A stretch of 64,000 nt of DNA from Colius striatus. Lineage: Eukaryota; Chordata; Aves; Coliiformes; Coliidae. The stretch's first letter is position 1. Each line of letters starts with the position of its first letter. The notes under the pieces are model-generated. The model saw only the letters and a list, made by a program, of their open reading frames with translations, was not told the origin of the DNA and did no database searches. This document shows positions 55,044 to 64,000 of this stretch, piece by piece. The position numbers and the translations under genes are program-made. Location of the stretch: NCBI RefSeq assembly GCF_028858725.1, contig NC_084774.1, forward strand, positions 1,266,001 to 1,330,000, in the 5' to 3' direction.

Positions 55044-58000
55044 CTGCGGGAGACAACAGGCACGGCCCTGAGAAAGGGGAGCGCTTCAGAGCTGCCCTCA
55101 CGCTCACCCGGCTGCGCGCGGCGGGCGAGCCCCGCAGGAGCCATGCCCTCGGGAGGAAGGCTCGCTGCTCACCGCCACCATCCCGGCTTTGCGCGTCTAA
55201 AGCGAATGCTTAAGGCCCGCTTTCAAAAGGTCTGAGGTGCCCAGCGCCCGCGCTGGAAGGGACGGCTGGCAGGTGCTGTGCACGTGAGGGTCGGGGCAAA
55301 CCCAACGGCCCTTGCACAGGTGACCTTTTGAAAGTCAGTCTCGTCACTCCGGAAAACCACAGAGCTGAAGTCATGCAACAACCAACAAGGTACAAATGCA
55401 GGTGGAGCACCAGCGCAGGCAGGCGGTGCGAGGGGACAGCCCGGGCGGATGCAGGGTGCAGGTACCTGACTCAGTGCTTAGGTGGCTGAGCTGCACATAG
55501 GGGACTGCAAACGTCAGACGGGGAGAGGGATGAATACAGGAAAGAGCCAATTAGTTGCAGTGTGTGACTCCCAGCTGCACTGCTCCTGGGACCCCCAGCT
55601 ACTCGCCCTTCTGATCCCAGGAGAACAGGCAACGAGCCTCTCGGGGAGATGATGCCAAGCTGAAGCCAAAGCCCATCAGAGTCGGATCTCCTCAAGGCCT
55701 TTAGCTGGCCATTTCCATGTGCCTGGTGACTCCACCTCCCCACTGCACACATCGTGGCCGTTTTCCCATGGCAGGGAACCGGGGTATAACCTGTAACCCC
55801 AGGTACAGGACAGGAATTCCTGTCTTTCCTTGAGGTGACAGCATCAGGTTACTGCTACAAGGCTCCTGCAAGGGATCCCCCTCCACCTGCAGTGTCAGTA
55901 TAGGCAGGTCCAGCAGCTTGAGGCAGAGGCACGAGAACTGCTGTTGAGAAACTGCCTTGGGCACTTCCAGACACGGTGGGCTGCTGATTTGCTCCTCTCA
56001 CTCTCCCCAAGGGACATGGTCTCACTGGCTAATTTCAGCGGTGCCAACACAGCTGGGAAAACCATTCTGGCTCTAGCACTAGCACTGCCTTCTGTCTGGA
56101 GGTAGAAAATGACCCCTGTCCTTCCCCAGTGCTGCAGGAGGCCCGACTGCCCAGGTGCTGCTGAAGCCCTTGCCCCTAGGGCAGCACTTGCTGACTGCTG
56201 ACACCAGGCACACGGGAGACGTGAGCACTGAAACGCTTTTGGGCTGTGGAGCTGAGGGAGCCTTCCCACATGGCCCAGCTGCTGCAGGACCAGGCTCCCT
56301 GGCCAGCCTGGGAGCATGACTGTCCTGCTACACAACTACACAAAGCTGGAAGGAAAAGGCAGCTGCTTCCAAGCCCTGATGCCCACGACTCAGCATCACC
56401 TGGCCACATGGAGCTGTGGGAGCGCCACAGCTGCCATGGTGGCCATGCTCAGTTGTTAGCCAGCCACACTGACCAAGCTCTCCTGTAATTCCAGCTTTTA
56501 AAGGTTCATCATCCACAGCCCTGGCCCTTGGCAGGAGAGACAGAGCTGTGCCAAGGAGCTTGCAATGGAGACAGAGTTGCTTTAGTGCACTGAGAGGCCC
56601 CTCTCCTGAGGATCCTGTCTCTGGAGTGCCAAGGACAGGGGGGCTGTTCTCCTACTGTGCTGGGGAGACAGTTTGGGCTTCCTTCTGGCACAGAAGCCAG
56701 GGGCAGGGCATGCCCTGGAGCACACACAGCTCCCGAGTGCCCCAGTCACCAGCTCAGTTCTGTCATTTCGTTCTGAGGCATCACTTACCCCTGCCGGGTC
56801 TGGAAGAAGTGGGTATGTCTGAGGAGAAAGGGGAGGGCTCTCACAGACCTACTGACACCTTGAGGCTGTACTGAGACCACCCTCCCCCTGCTGAGACTAC
56901 AGAATCCCAGGCTGCTGGGGGCTGGCAGGGCCCCGTAGAGCTGCCCCAGCCCCAGCCCCTGCCAAAGCAGGTTCCCCTCGCTCAGGGGCACAGGAACGTG
57001 TCCAGGTGGAAACCTCCCAGAAGGAGCCTCCACACGCTCCCTGGGCAGCCTGGGCCAGGGCTCCCTCCCCTCAGCACCAAAGGAGCTTCTCCTTGTGTTT
57101 AAGTAGAACTTTCTGTGCTCCAGCCTGCGCCCATTACCCTAACTGCCATTACAGTGACAACTTGTGGTGGCTGTCACTGGCCACCACAGAACAAAATGTC
57201 ACCCCATCCTCCTGACACACATCCTTTAAGTACTTCTAAGTGTTGCTGAGGTCCCCCGGAACTTCTCTTCTCCAGGCTGAACAGCCCCAGGGCTGCAGCC
57301 TTTCCTCCTCACACATGTTCCATCCCCTCAGCATCTTGGTGTCCCTGCCCTGGCCTCTCTCCAGCAGTTCCCTGTCCCTCTGGAGCTGGGGAGCCCAGAA
57401 CTGGGCACAGGACTCCAGATGAGGCCTCAGCAGGGCAGAGCAGAGGGGCAGCAGAACCTCCCTCACCCTGCTGCCCACACTCAGTACACCCCAGGATGCC
57501 ACTGGCCTTGCCCACCAGGCTCATTTTCCGTGAGCACACACAAAAGGTTTCAGATTTCCCCTTCTTGGGAGGATGCTTTTCTGGACTGGCACAAACACAG
57601 ACCTACAAGGTTTTACCAACACCAGCAACTGAAAAAGGGCCCCCACTCCTGCTGCAGTGCAGATCAGGTCCATCAGGGAGCAGCCTGGTTTGCCAAGGCC
57701 TGCCAGCTCACTGGCTGAGTGCCCAGGGGGTGACCTCCACACCGACCTGCGGCTGGGCACACCGATGCCAGCGGGCTCAGACGGACCAGAGGGCTGAGTT
57801 CCCATCACAACAACCCAAGACAAAGCAGAAAATGGTGTTTGCCACTTACTGTAGCCCATTCCCTGCACGAAGTACTTGAAGGCTTCAGTCAGCTTGCCAG
57901 GCTGTGGAAACACAGAGTGTGTCTGTGGCGTGAGCAGAGCAGGGGCTCTGCACAGCCCCAGCACATCGCAGGGCCGGGGGCACCTCTCACCTGGACCACC

Positions 58001-61000
58001 TGGGGCAGGCCCCCGCAGTCAGCCATCTGCAAGGAAACACGGGAGGCTGAGCCACTCTGTCCTGCCAGGGCAGCCCCAGGGCCAGGGAGCGTGCCCAGCC
58101 CGGGCTGGCAGGGCCAGGCTGCGCTCCTGGTGCCGAGCAGGGCCCGGGACACCCTCCCGAGGGAAGCCCACACCCTGGGGGCCACGTCACCAACTGATCT
58201 CGGGCCACACCCTGGCAGCCCAGGAGAATCCCCACTGTCCCAGCTCCTCCTGCCACGCTTCCCAGACCTGTCACTGTGCAGCAGCTGCCTGGCACGCTGG
58301 GGAGCCCCAGGTGAGGACGGGAAGGGCTGGGATAAAACTGGATAAAGTGCCCCCGTTGCTGGCAGAGAGCAGAGTGGGGACAGGGCACCTCTGCTAACTC
58401 TCAGCAGGTCCTCCTTGATGGCTGCAGGTAACAGAAGTGGCCACAAACTCTTCTCCCCCAAATCTGGCCCCACACAGTCCTGAATGACCATCCACAAACT
58501 TCTTACAGCTAAACAAGTGGAAGGCAAAAACCTAAGTGGAGCTGGCCTCAGGAAAAGAATGTCTTTGTGCAAGGTGGAATGGTTCTGGAGCAGCACTCAC
58601 CTTCAGGAGGGTTGTTTTGGTTGGGTCAAGACGTGAATTGCATTCAACCTAAAACAGAAGGAGGAAAGAGGGACATAGAATCACACAGAGAATGTGAAGA
58701 GCCAGTGAATGCAGAGCAGTTGCACCAGAGACAGTGGCTGTCTTCAGCAAAGGGATCTGCTCTGGGCCCAAGAAGGACTGAGCAAGAAAGCAGAGGGCAA
58801 GGAGGAAGAGAACAATGACTGAAAGATGGAGAGAGGAAAGGCAGGTGTTCCCAGCCAAGGGGATCCCGTGGTGGCAGGATCTGCTCTGAGACACGGCTGT
58901 GACTTCAAGAGAAAATCTCCTCTGGTTTCGGGGCTGCACCATGAAACCCTGGAGCACCTTCCAGGCTCTGTCAGCAAGACTGAGAGGGAAGAGGGATTCT
59001 GTGCAGTGCAGCATGGAGGAGATCAGTCAGTACCCTGATCAGACAAGGAGGCCCTGGCCACCTCTTCTCTGTAAGGCTGCTGCAAAAAGGGAATAGATGG
59101 GGGCTCTACAGAAAAAGCAACCCCAGCATGGAACCATAACCTGGGAACCTAAGCAGCTAGACTGGCAAGCCAAGGTCCAGAGCAGCCTATCCTGCCCCCC
59201 AGTTGTGGCTGGGAAGCAATGAGAACCCTCAGGGACAGTATCCTAGCAAAGTCAAAACCTGCAACCTGCAGAGTGTCTCAGACTTCCAGACCAAATGGAC
59301 TCATGAAAAGGCAACAGAACATGACCCAAAATAGCTCTGCAGCAGTTCTCCATGCAGCTCCTAGGCCCAAGCTTTAGGAGACTCTTATGTTCTTCCATTC
59401 TTCCATGGTTTCTTAAGACAACTACTTTTGTTCACAAAGCCCTGGTCTCCCCACTATCACTGGCTGAAGGGGAGGAGCAACATCCAGCACAGCCACACTG
59501 CACTGTGCCCCATTTACAGCAGCACTGGTAGGGAAGCGGGTGACAAGTACCTGCAGAGAGCTGCTTCCACGTGCTGCCTTCCCAAGGACATGGTGCTTTT
59601 GCAGAGCTCTGTGACTCCCTCCTCAGGGACTGGAGTCGAGCTGCTGCTTTTTAAACCCCAGGCAGCCTCAGTGTAGGGAGAGGAGCAGCAGGAGAACAGT
59701 GACTCATGACTTAAACTGAACCCCAGGCAGCAGCCTGGCAGAGCTCAGAGAACAACACGAGTTCTTGCAAGGGCTCCTCTGCACCACGTGTCAAGCAAGA
59801 TGCTGACACCCTGTCACCCTCCCCTTCGAGCTGCCCATCAAGGCCACGCTGCTTCCCCAGCCTCGGCTTCCCCACTGCTGCCTGGCAGGTCTCAGTAGCC
59901 AGGAGGCTGGGATGGAGCTCGGCACAACGAGCCACCTTCTGCGACTAGATCTGGGCAGGATGAAAGCTCTGCTGGCTCAGGCAGTTTGCCAAGTGGTTTG
60001 TGGGGCCACTGTCATGAGAGGAAAGAGTCCAAGTGTACGTACCACCGCTTCCACAGCAGGTGAGTTGTCGCCAACCACAAGCAAGGCAGGGCACCTGGGC
60101 AAAACCCAAGCAGAGGTGTTACTCACAGGGCCTCCACAGGACTCCTGAGCAGGCTGAGCTCTGTCAACCAACAGCCTCACGACAGGTAACAGTGCTCAGC
60201 AAAATCCCTGTCTGTCACCACACCATGTTGCACTAAAACAGCCCCAGGCCACAGGCACCCAGGGTCCCCTCCACACACCCCAACTGTCGCTGCTCTGTGC
60301 ACGTGCCAGATGTGCCCAGGTCTGGCAGAAATGCCCTCCCAGGCTGCAAGAGGGGCTGCTCTCTGAAAGGAGTGTCTCAGGAACCTAAGAATAACCACAT
60401 CCAACAGAATGTGATGCTTCTGAGGCTGGCTCCCACTCAGCACTGGATTTTGGTTTGGATTTTAGAAAGAAACACAAAAGATATTGAGGAATATACTGAG
60501 AAATGTCACTGCAGGAAAGCCTCTGCTGGCCTCATGTCCATTTTACATGGATATAGATTTACATTCGTTTCTATAAATCCAAACATATATGTTTTTAATG
60601 TGGATACTCATTTTAATTCTAGAACAATTAACACTGAGGGTGTAAAGCACACACAGGAGGTCACTGACCAAGTGGCTCTGAATTTCCACTGTCATTTACA
60701 GATCAGGGTAAGAAAGGGGTGGCCAGAGGCCCTGCTTGTGTGTGTTGACTAGAGGACAAAAACAAGACTAGAGACAGACCTGGGAGCCAGTGGAGTGCCA
60801 CCTCTGAGGATCTATACACCAGTCCACTGGCAGAGAGATCCAGACTTCCAGGAGAAATATTTCAAGGATCCCTGGGAGCCAGACCTCCAGACAGCTCTCT
60901 GCCTCATTCCAGCTGACAGCGCTTCCCAGTGCTTGGGGTCGTGGGGTGAAGGGACTGCCCAGTAGGTAACTGAGACAGGCTGATTCACAGCAACTTACTT

Positions 61001-63689
61001 GAGTGTTTTTGCAGTGTTTTCATTGATGCCAATAACTGGTCTCTCAATCTCCAGGTCTCTACGACTGAAAAACAAAACAGAATGAATCTCCATCAAATCC
61101 AGCAACCTGGTTATAGTGAGCACATACAAAATCCAACCAGGAGTGCTGTCTCCAGAACTCAGGCAACAGGTTATGCCAGTGTCATGCCATGAGTGGAGGC
61201 CTCAGCAGTCCCCTCCAGAAGACAGTATCCACACCCTCCTGGCAAAGCCTGCTGCTATGTGCTAGAGAGGTGATCTGCTGAGGTGTGAAAGTGTCATCCA
61301 GGCATGAAGGCTGCTCTCTTCCCCCAAGTAACAAGTGACATGACAAGGTGAAACAGCCTCAAGTTGCCCCAGGGGAGGTTGAGGCTGGAGCTGAGGCAGA
61401 ACTGTTCCCTGAGAGGGGTGTGAGCCCCTGTGCCAGGCTGCCCAGGGAGCTGGGGGAGTGCCCAGCCCTGGAGGGATCCCAAAGCTGTGGAGCTGAGGTG
61501 CTGAGGCCGTGGGTCAGTGCTGGGCTGGGCAGGGTGAGGGCAGGGCTGGGACTCCAGGAGCCTCAAGGGCTTTTCCAACCAAAGTGATTCTATGATTCTA
61601 TGTTTCTGAGCTTGGCTCAGGATGACAGCTCAAGTCTAAGGCTTAGGACGAAGGTTCACATGGTGTAACATCCAACAGAACAATACATGTTGCAGCAAAT
61701 CTACTGAGCAGGGACACTATGGGAGCAATGTAGCAGGCAGAAAGGAATGCTGTACCTGTTGTATGAGGTGAGGAAGAGCTGGAGGTTATCTTGGTTGATG
61801 TCCTGTGCAATATGAAGCCTGTATGTTTGGATCAAATCCAGATTTGCCTGTAGTTCCTCCTGTACAAAAGCAGAAGAATTGAAAGACAGGCATCACCTTT
61901 TTCAGGAGACATGACTCTCCTAAAACTAATGAAGCATCAAACTGCCTCCATACACATCCTCCCCAGTGAGCAGGAAGGCAGAGGGCAGTGACCCCAGGCT
62001 GCTACAGTCCTTGGGCTCTTGTGAAGCGCGTCTGTGCCACGCTTTGGTAACGTGGCTACAGTTTTACAAATGGCCAATACACGTGCTGCTGCAGGACTAC
62101 AAAAGTGTCTGGAGAGGGTATAAGTGAGCTCCCAAGCCTCAGCAATGCTTTACAGACAGAAATCATGCTGTTTGAGGAAGGTCCTCTACTTATGCTTAAA
62201 GAAGCAAAGCTTTATAGGTAAGCCCCATACAGGAACCAAAGGAAAACATAATCCTGACAGCCAGCTCTACGAAGAAAATGCATTCCAATGAGAGCCAGGG
62301 AGAAAAAGGAATGCAAGGAACACACTACATATAATGAAGGGCCCTGAAAGTGGGGGAAGAACAGCATGTGCTCTAAGCAGGAGGAAGCTACATGACTCCT
62401 TTCAGTGCTGACATGTTGCTGTTGGAGGGCTTCAGGTCAGGGACTGATCTGTTGCACGTCACACCCAGCATGCATGAGGCACAGACCCTATCAGCTGCCC
62501 AGTAAGATGGTTGGGAGACAGCAAATCCCAAACAGGAGGCACTGCTGTATCAAAAGTTTTCAGGAGGGGCTGGTTTGCCTCTGCTGAAACTGAAGGGGAA
62601 GATGAAGTGCAGAATGCAGCATTTCAACACCTGGACACATACACCACGGCACCATCAACTCCCCACTGCTCCATGCTCTGTCCACAGCCCAAATGCCTCC
62701 ATGCTCGCTACAGAGAACTGGCTGCCACTTGTTTCTGCAGACAGCTGCCTGGGCACCACAGAGACAGGAGTTCCAGCACTAGTGTGTGGGTCACTGTCAG
62801 GAGTCAGTCAGGGCAAGAGTGAAGATGCGTGTGGTCCCCACAGTGTGCAAAGCCCTGATGTGAGCACGACCCACAGAGAAGCCCCTGCTGCCTGTGGCAA
62901 CCCTTATTTGATGGACCAGAGCTGTTTCAGAGCAGGTACACACAGAAGTTGTAGCTCCACATCCAGTTGCACAGACAACATGAACACCTGCTGGGTACTT
63001 ACATGGCCAAAATGATGTGCCAAGACAATATCCACTACGTTGGTTGTCCAGCCTGTAAACTGAAGAGTGAACGTGAATGAGGAGAGAGAGCAACTGGAAA
63101 ATGCAGTTTCATTACAAATTTCAAAGCAGCTCCTCAGAGTACAGAAGATAACAAAGAAACTATTCCAGTGATGTAAGAAACAGATGGCTGAAGCTTGGGA
63201 TGGGTGTGTGAGGCCCCAGAGAAGCTTGTGCTCACATAAGCCATGGCTCTCCAAAAACCTGGAACCAAGGGCCCAAAAGAACAGAATATTTGAAAGATCC
63301 GTTCAATCTCAGCCAAATGAAGGCTGTGAGCATGAGTACCAAGGCAGAGGAAAGCTGAGTGCTCACCAGCCACTCCTCTCCAAGCAGTTTACCAGGATTT
63401 GTCTCTCACATACATCACCCCCAGCTCTGCTCCTAGGCTGGAGGCCAGACTGCACCCTGCCTGAGGCCACAGGGGCAGGAAGGAGATTGGGCAGTTTGGG
63501 ACAGAAACTGACAAATTCCTGTACTCTTGTCCTTTTTCTTCTTACTCAACACACAGTTTGTCAAGCACTGTGGAGAGATGTGAAGGGGAAAGAGAATCTC
63601 ACCTTGGATGCTGCCCAGTCAATCCAGCCCTTTGCACATGGATCAACGTTAATAAGAACAAGTCCCTCCACCAGGTCGGGGTGGCTGAG
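54865..63689 (-). CDS. NDRG3: NDRG3, N-myc downstream-regulated family member 3 (3' part, 10 coding exons)
   Basis: Exons on the - strand in transcript order: 63689-63603, 63059-63003, 61859-61756, 61064-60999, 60094-60043, 58648-58601, 58026-57991, 57901-57850, 55504-55466, 55043-54865. They give 239 residues and a stop with continuous phase. NDRG proteins have an alpha/beta-hydrolase fold without a working catalytic triad. NDRG3 is a cytoplasmic protein that is stabilised by lactate under hypoxia and then activates RAF-ERK signalling. Seen here: [82 protein letters not shown], and a C-terminus with [14 protein letters not shown] and [20 protein letters not shown] and [10 protein letters not shown] favour NDRG3, though CPALLVVGD and DPTKTTLLK resemble NDRG1. 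Location next to SLA2 agrees with mammalian synteny. The N-terminal exons lie beyond the right edge. Confidence 0.93.
55044..55465 (-). other. NDRG3 intron after the cassette exon
   Basis: It contains the 13-base inverted pair CTTTCAAAAGGTC (55220-55232) and GACCTTTTGAAAG (55322-55334) and is CpG-rich at its 3' part. No other feature is seen. Confidence 0.75.
55466..55504 (-). CDS. NDRG3: NDRG3 alternative cassette exon (13 codons)
   Basis: The acceptor is TTTGCAG and the donor GTCAG|GTACCT, phase 1 in and 1 out. It reads [13 protein letters not shown], matching the longer NDRG3 isoform in mammals. Skipping it joins GMGY directly to MPAASMTRL without a frame change. Confidence 0.88.
55505..57849 (-). 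other. NDRG3 intron before the cassette exon (2.3 kb)
   Basis: It contains a long CR1 at 56885-57535. The rest is unique sequence of moderate GC content with no recognised feature. Confidence 0.75.
56885..57535 (-). mobile_element. CR1 LINE fragment
   Basis: On the + strand it begins TACAGAATCCCAGGCTGCTG and runs through GAACGTGTCCAGGTGGAAAC, CACCCCATCCTCCTGACACA and CTCCAGGCTGAACAGCCCCA to GATGCCACTGGCCTTGCCCA. It is in the same sense as NDRG3. It is 5'-truncated within ORF2, whose remnant is broken by indels. Confidence 0.93.
57850..57901 (-). CDS. NDRG3: NDRG3 exon, [17 protein letters not shown]
   Basis: The acceptor is TTTCCACAG and the donor CTACA|GTAAGT, phase 0 in and 1 out. It encodes the last helix of the hydrolase fold. 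Confidence 0.95.
57991..58026 (-). CDS. NDRG3: NDRG3 micro-exon, [12 protein letters not shown]
   Basis: The 36-base exon has acceptor TCCTTGCAG and donor CCAG|GTGAGA, 12 whole codons. It is identical to the family MADCGGLPQ motif. VVQ rather than ISQ is NDRG3-like. Confidence 0.95.
58027..58600 (-). other. NDRG3 intron
   Basis: The intron of about 0.6 kb is bounded by GTGAGT and TTGCAG. Nothing is recognised in it. Confidence 0.75.
58601..58648 (-). CDS. NDRG3: NDRG3 exon, [16 protein letters not shown]
   Basis: The acceptor is TGTTTTAG and the donor GAAG|GTGAGT, 16 whole codons that continue the conserved VVECNSRL block. Confidence 0.95.
58649..60042 (-). other. NDRG3 intron (1.4 kb)
   Basis: The intron is bounded by GTACGT and TTTTAG. 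I recognise no repeat or RNA gene in it. Confidence 0.75.
60043..60094 (-). CDS. NDRG3: NDRG3 exon, [14 protein letters not shown]
   Basis: The acceptor is TTGCCCAG and the donor GCGGTG|GTACGT, phase 2 in and 0 out. It reads [17 protein letters not shown]. Confidence 0.93.
60095..60998 (-). other. NDRG3 intron (0.9 kb)
   Basis: The intron is bounded by GTAAGT and GCCCAG. An AT-rich patch lies near 60560-60620. Nothing else is recognised. Confidence 0.75.
60999..61064 (-). CDS. NDRG3: NDRG3 exon, RRDLEIERP
   Basis: The acceptor is GTTTTTCAG and the donor CTCAA|GTAAGT, phase 2 in and 2 out. It reads [20 protein letters not shown], the lid-region segment of NDRG proteins. Its second half is variable between paralogues. 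Confidence 0.9.
61065..61755 (-). other. NDRG3 intron (0.7 kb)
   Basis: It is largely occupied by a CR1 3' fragment (61310-61605) in the sense opposite to the gene. Confidence 0.8.
61310..61605 (+). mobile_element. CR1 LINE 3' fragment
   Basis: This + sense fragment runs from about CTCTCTTCCCCCAAGTAAC to GATTCTATGATTCTATG. Its 3' region closely matches the reverse complement of 47100-47400, including CCCAGCCCTGGAGGGATCCC and CTGTGGAGCTGAGGTGCTGA. The two are the same subfamily. Confidence 0.93.
61756..61859 (-). CDS. NDRG3: NDRG3 exon, [14 protein letters not shown]
   Basis: The acceptor is TTTGTACAG and the donor AACAG|GTACAG, phase 0 in and 2 out. It reads [20 protein letters not shown] and [14 protein letters not shown]. 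Confidence 0.95.
61860..63002 (-). other. NDRG3 intron (1.1 kb)
   Basis: The intron is bounded by GTAAGT and TGTACAG. I recognise no repeat or other feature in it. Confidence 0.75.
63003..63059 (-). CDS. NDRG3: NDRG3 exon, [14 protein letters not shown]
   Basis: The acceptor is CTCTTCAG and the donor CAT|GTAAGT, 19 whole codons reading [20 protein letters not shown] second AG seven bases further in would shift the frame, so the upstream acceptor is chosen because it keeps phase 0. Confidence 0.95.
63060..63602 (-). other. NDRG3 intron (0.5 kb)
   Basis: The intron is bounded by GTGAGA and CTTCAG. No feature is seen in it. Confidence 0.75.
63603..63689 (-). CDS. NDRG3: NDRG3 exon, [10 protein letters not shown]...WAASK
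   Basis: The acceptor is CCCCACAG and the donor CAAG|GTGAGA, 29 whole codons. It reads [20 protein letters not shown] and GWIDWAASK, almost the family consensus. It is the most 5' NDRG3 exon in the window. Confidence 0.95.
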
Positions 63690-64000
63690 CTGTGGGGAGA
63701 GAGCACAGGCACACTCAGAAGGGTGATGCAACCCACACATCAGTCAACAGTAGGCACAGCAGCTGGAAAGCTTCTTGCAAAAGGAAGACAGAGTCAAATG
63801 AAGACTAAGTGGGGAGACCTTTCTGTGCCAGGCAGCCAGTGGCCTAAAGCTGGCTCCCAGAGAACTGCTTGAGAACTGCTTGCAAACATAAACCCAGCAC
63901 CTAACACAAGCAGACAACTTTCAGCTGTAGCCTCACTCCAAGACTGCAATTTTAGGGCAGCTCTTCTGCTCCACTGTATAGATTAGCACTGCTTCAGCAG
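63690..64000 (-). other. NDRG3 intron, cut by the right edge
   Basis: This sequence lies upstream of the LSHPDL exon. The preceding NDRG3 exon, which would end near ...YILSRFA, is not in the window. No feature is seen. Confidence 0.7.

Noticed and set aside
43216-64000. Search for an undescribed multi-gene system in the SLA2-NDRG3 part
   Set aside because: All conserved coding sequence belongs to SLA2 and NDRG3. The rest is introns, CR1 copies and minisatellites, with no further coding signal on either strand.

Overview
This is vertebrate nuclear DNA from a bird. The evidence is large GT-AG introns, about ten CR1 LINE fragments of avian type (several with the ATTCTATG-type 3' end), an avian-style LTR, and coding exons that read as bird orthologues of three known vertebrate genes. 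Nothing suggests a prokaryotic or viral genome. The species cannot be fixed from the sequence alone.

Layout. (1) Positions 1-41892, + strand: the last twelve coding exons of PHF20, a chromatin reader of the KAT8/NSL acetyltransferase complex. They cover the C2H2 zinc finger, a lysine-rich stretch, the PHD finger and the conserved C-terminal helix region. The Tudor exons lie off the left edge. The 3'UTR follows, with a near polyadenylation signal at 43191 and a possible far one at 44689-44698. (2) About 43.2-48.4 kb: intergenic sequence between convergent genes, with one CR1 and no supported gene. (3) 49103-51261, - strand: a complete seven-exon coding region of SLA2 (SLAP-2), an SH3-SH2 adaptor that dampens antigen-receptor signalling, 257 residues. 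(4) About 51.3-53.9 kb: the SLA2 upstream region and the SLA2-NDRG3 spacer, holding three GC-rich minisatellites, a CR1 remnant and a possible lymphoid-type ETS/CRE/RUNX site cluster. (5) 53925 to the right edge, - strand: the last ten coding exons of NDRG3 (an alpha/beta-hydrolase-fold NDRG protein), including a 13-codon cassette exon, and a CpG-rich 3'UTR. The 5' half of NDRG3 lies off the right edge.

The three genes do not form an operon and share no obvious pathway. The order is PHF20 (+), then SLA2 (-), then NDRG3 (-). SLA2 and NDRG3 are also neighbours in mammals, whereas in human PHF20 lies several genes away. All exon limits were assigned by eye from AG/GT sites, reading-phase continuity and similarity to family proteins recalled from memory; every junction listed is phase-consistent.

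Most open frames in the window are shadows of introns, CR1 ORF2 remnants, the LTR or minisatellites. I found no tRNA, rRNA or CRISPR array and no new multi-gene system. The items most worth checking are a phase-symmetric 58-codon PHF20 exon that I do not recall in the mammalian protein, a CR1 copy inverted as in twin priming, a 17-bp perfect intronic hairpin, and the compact regulatory and minisatellite region upstream of SLA2.
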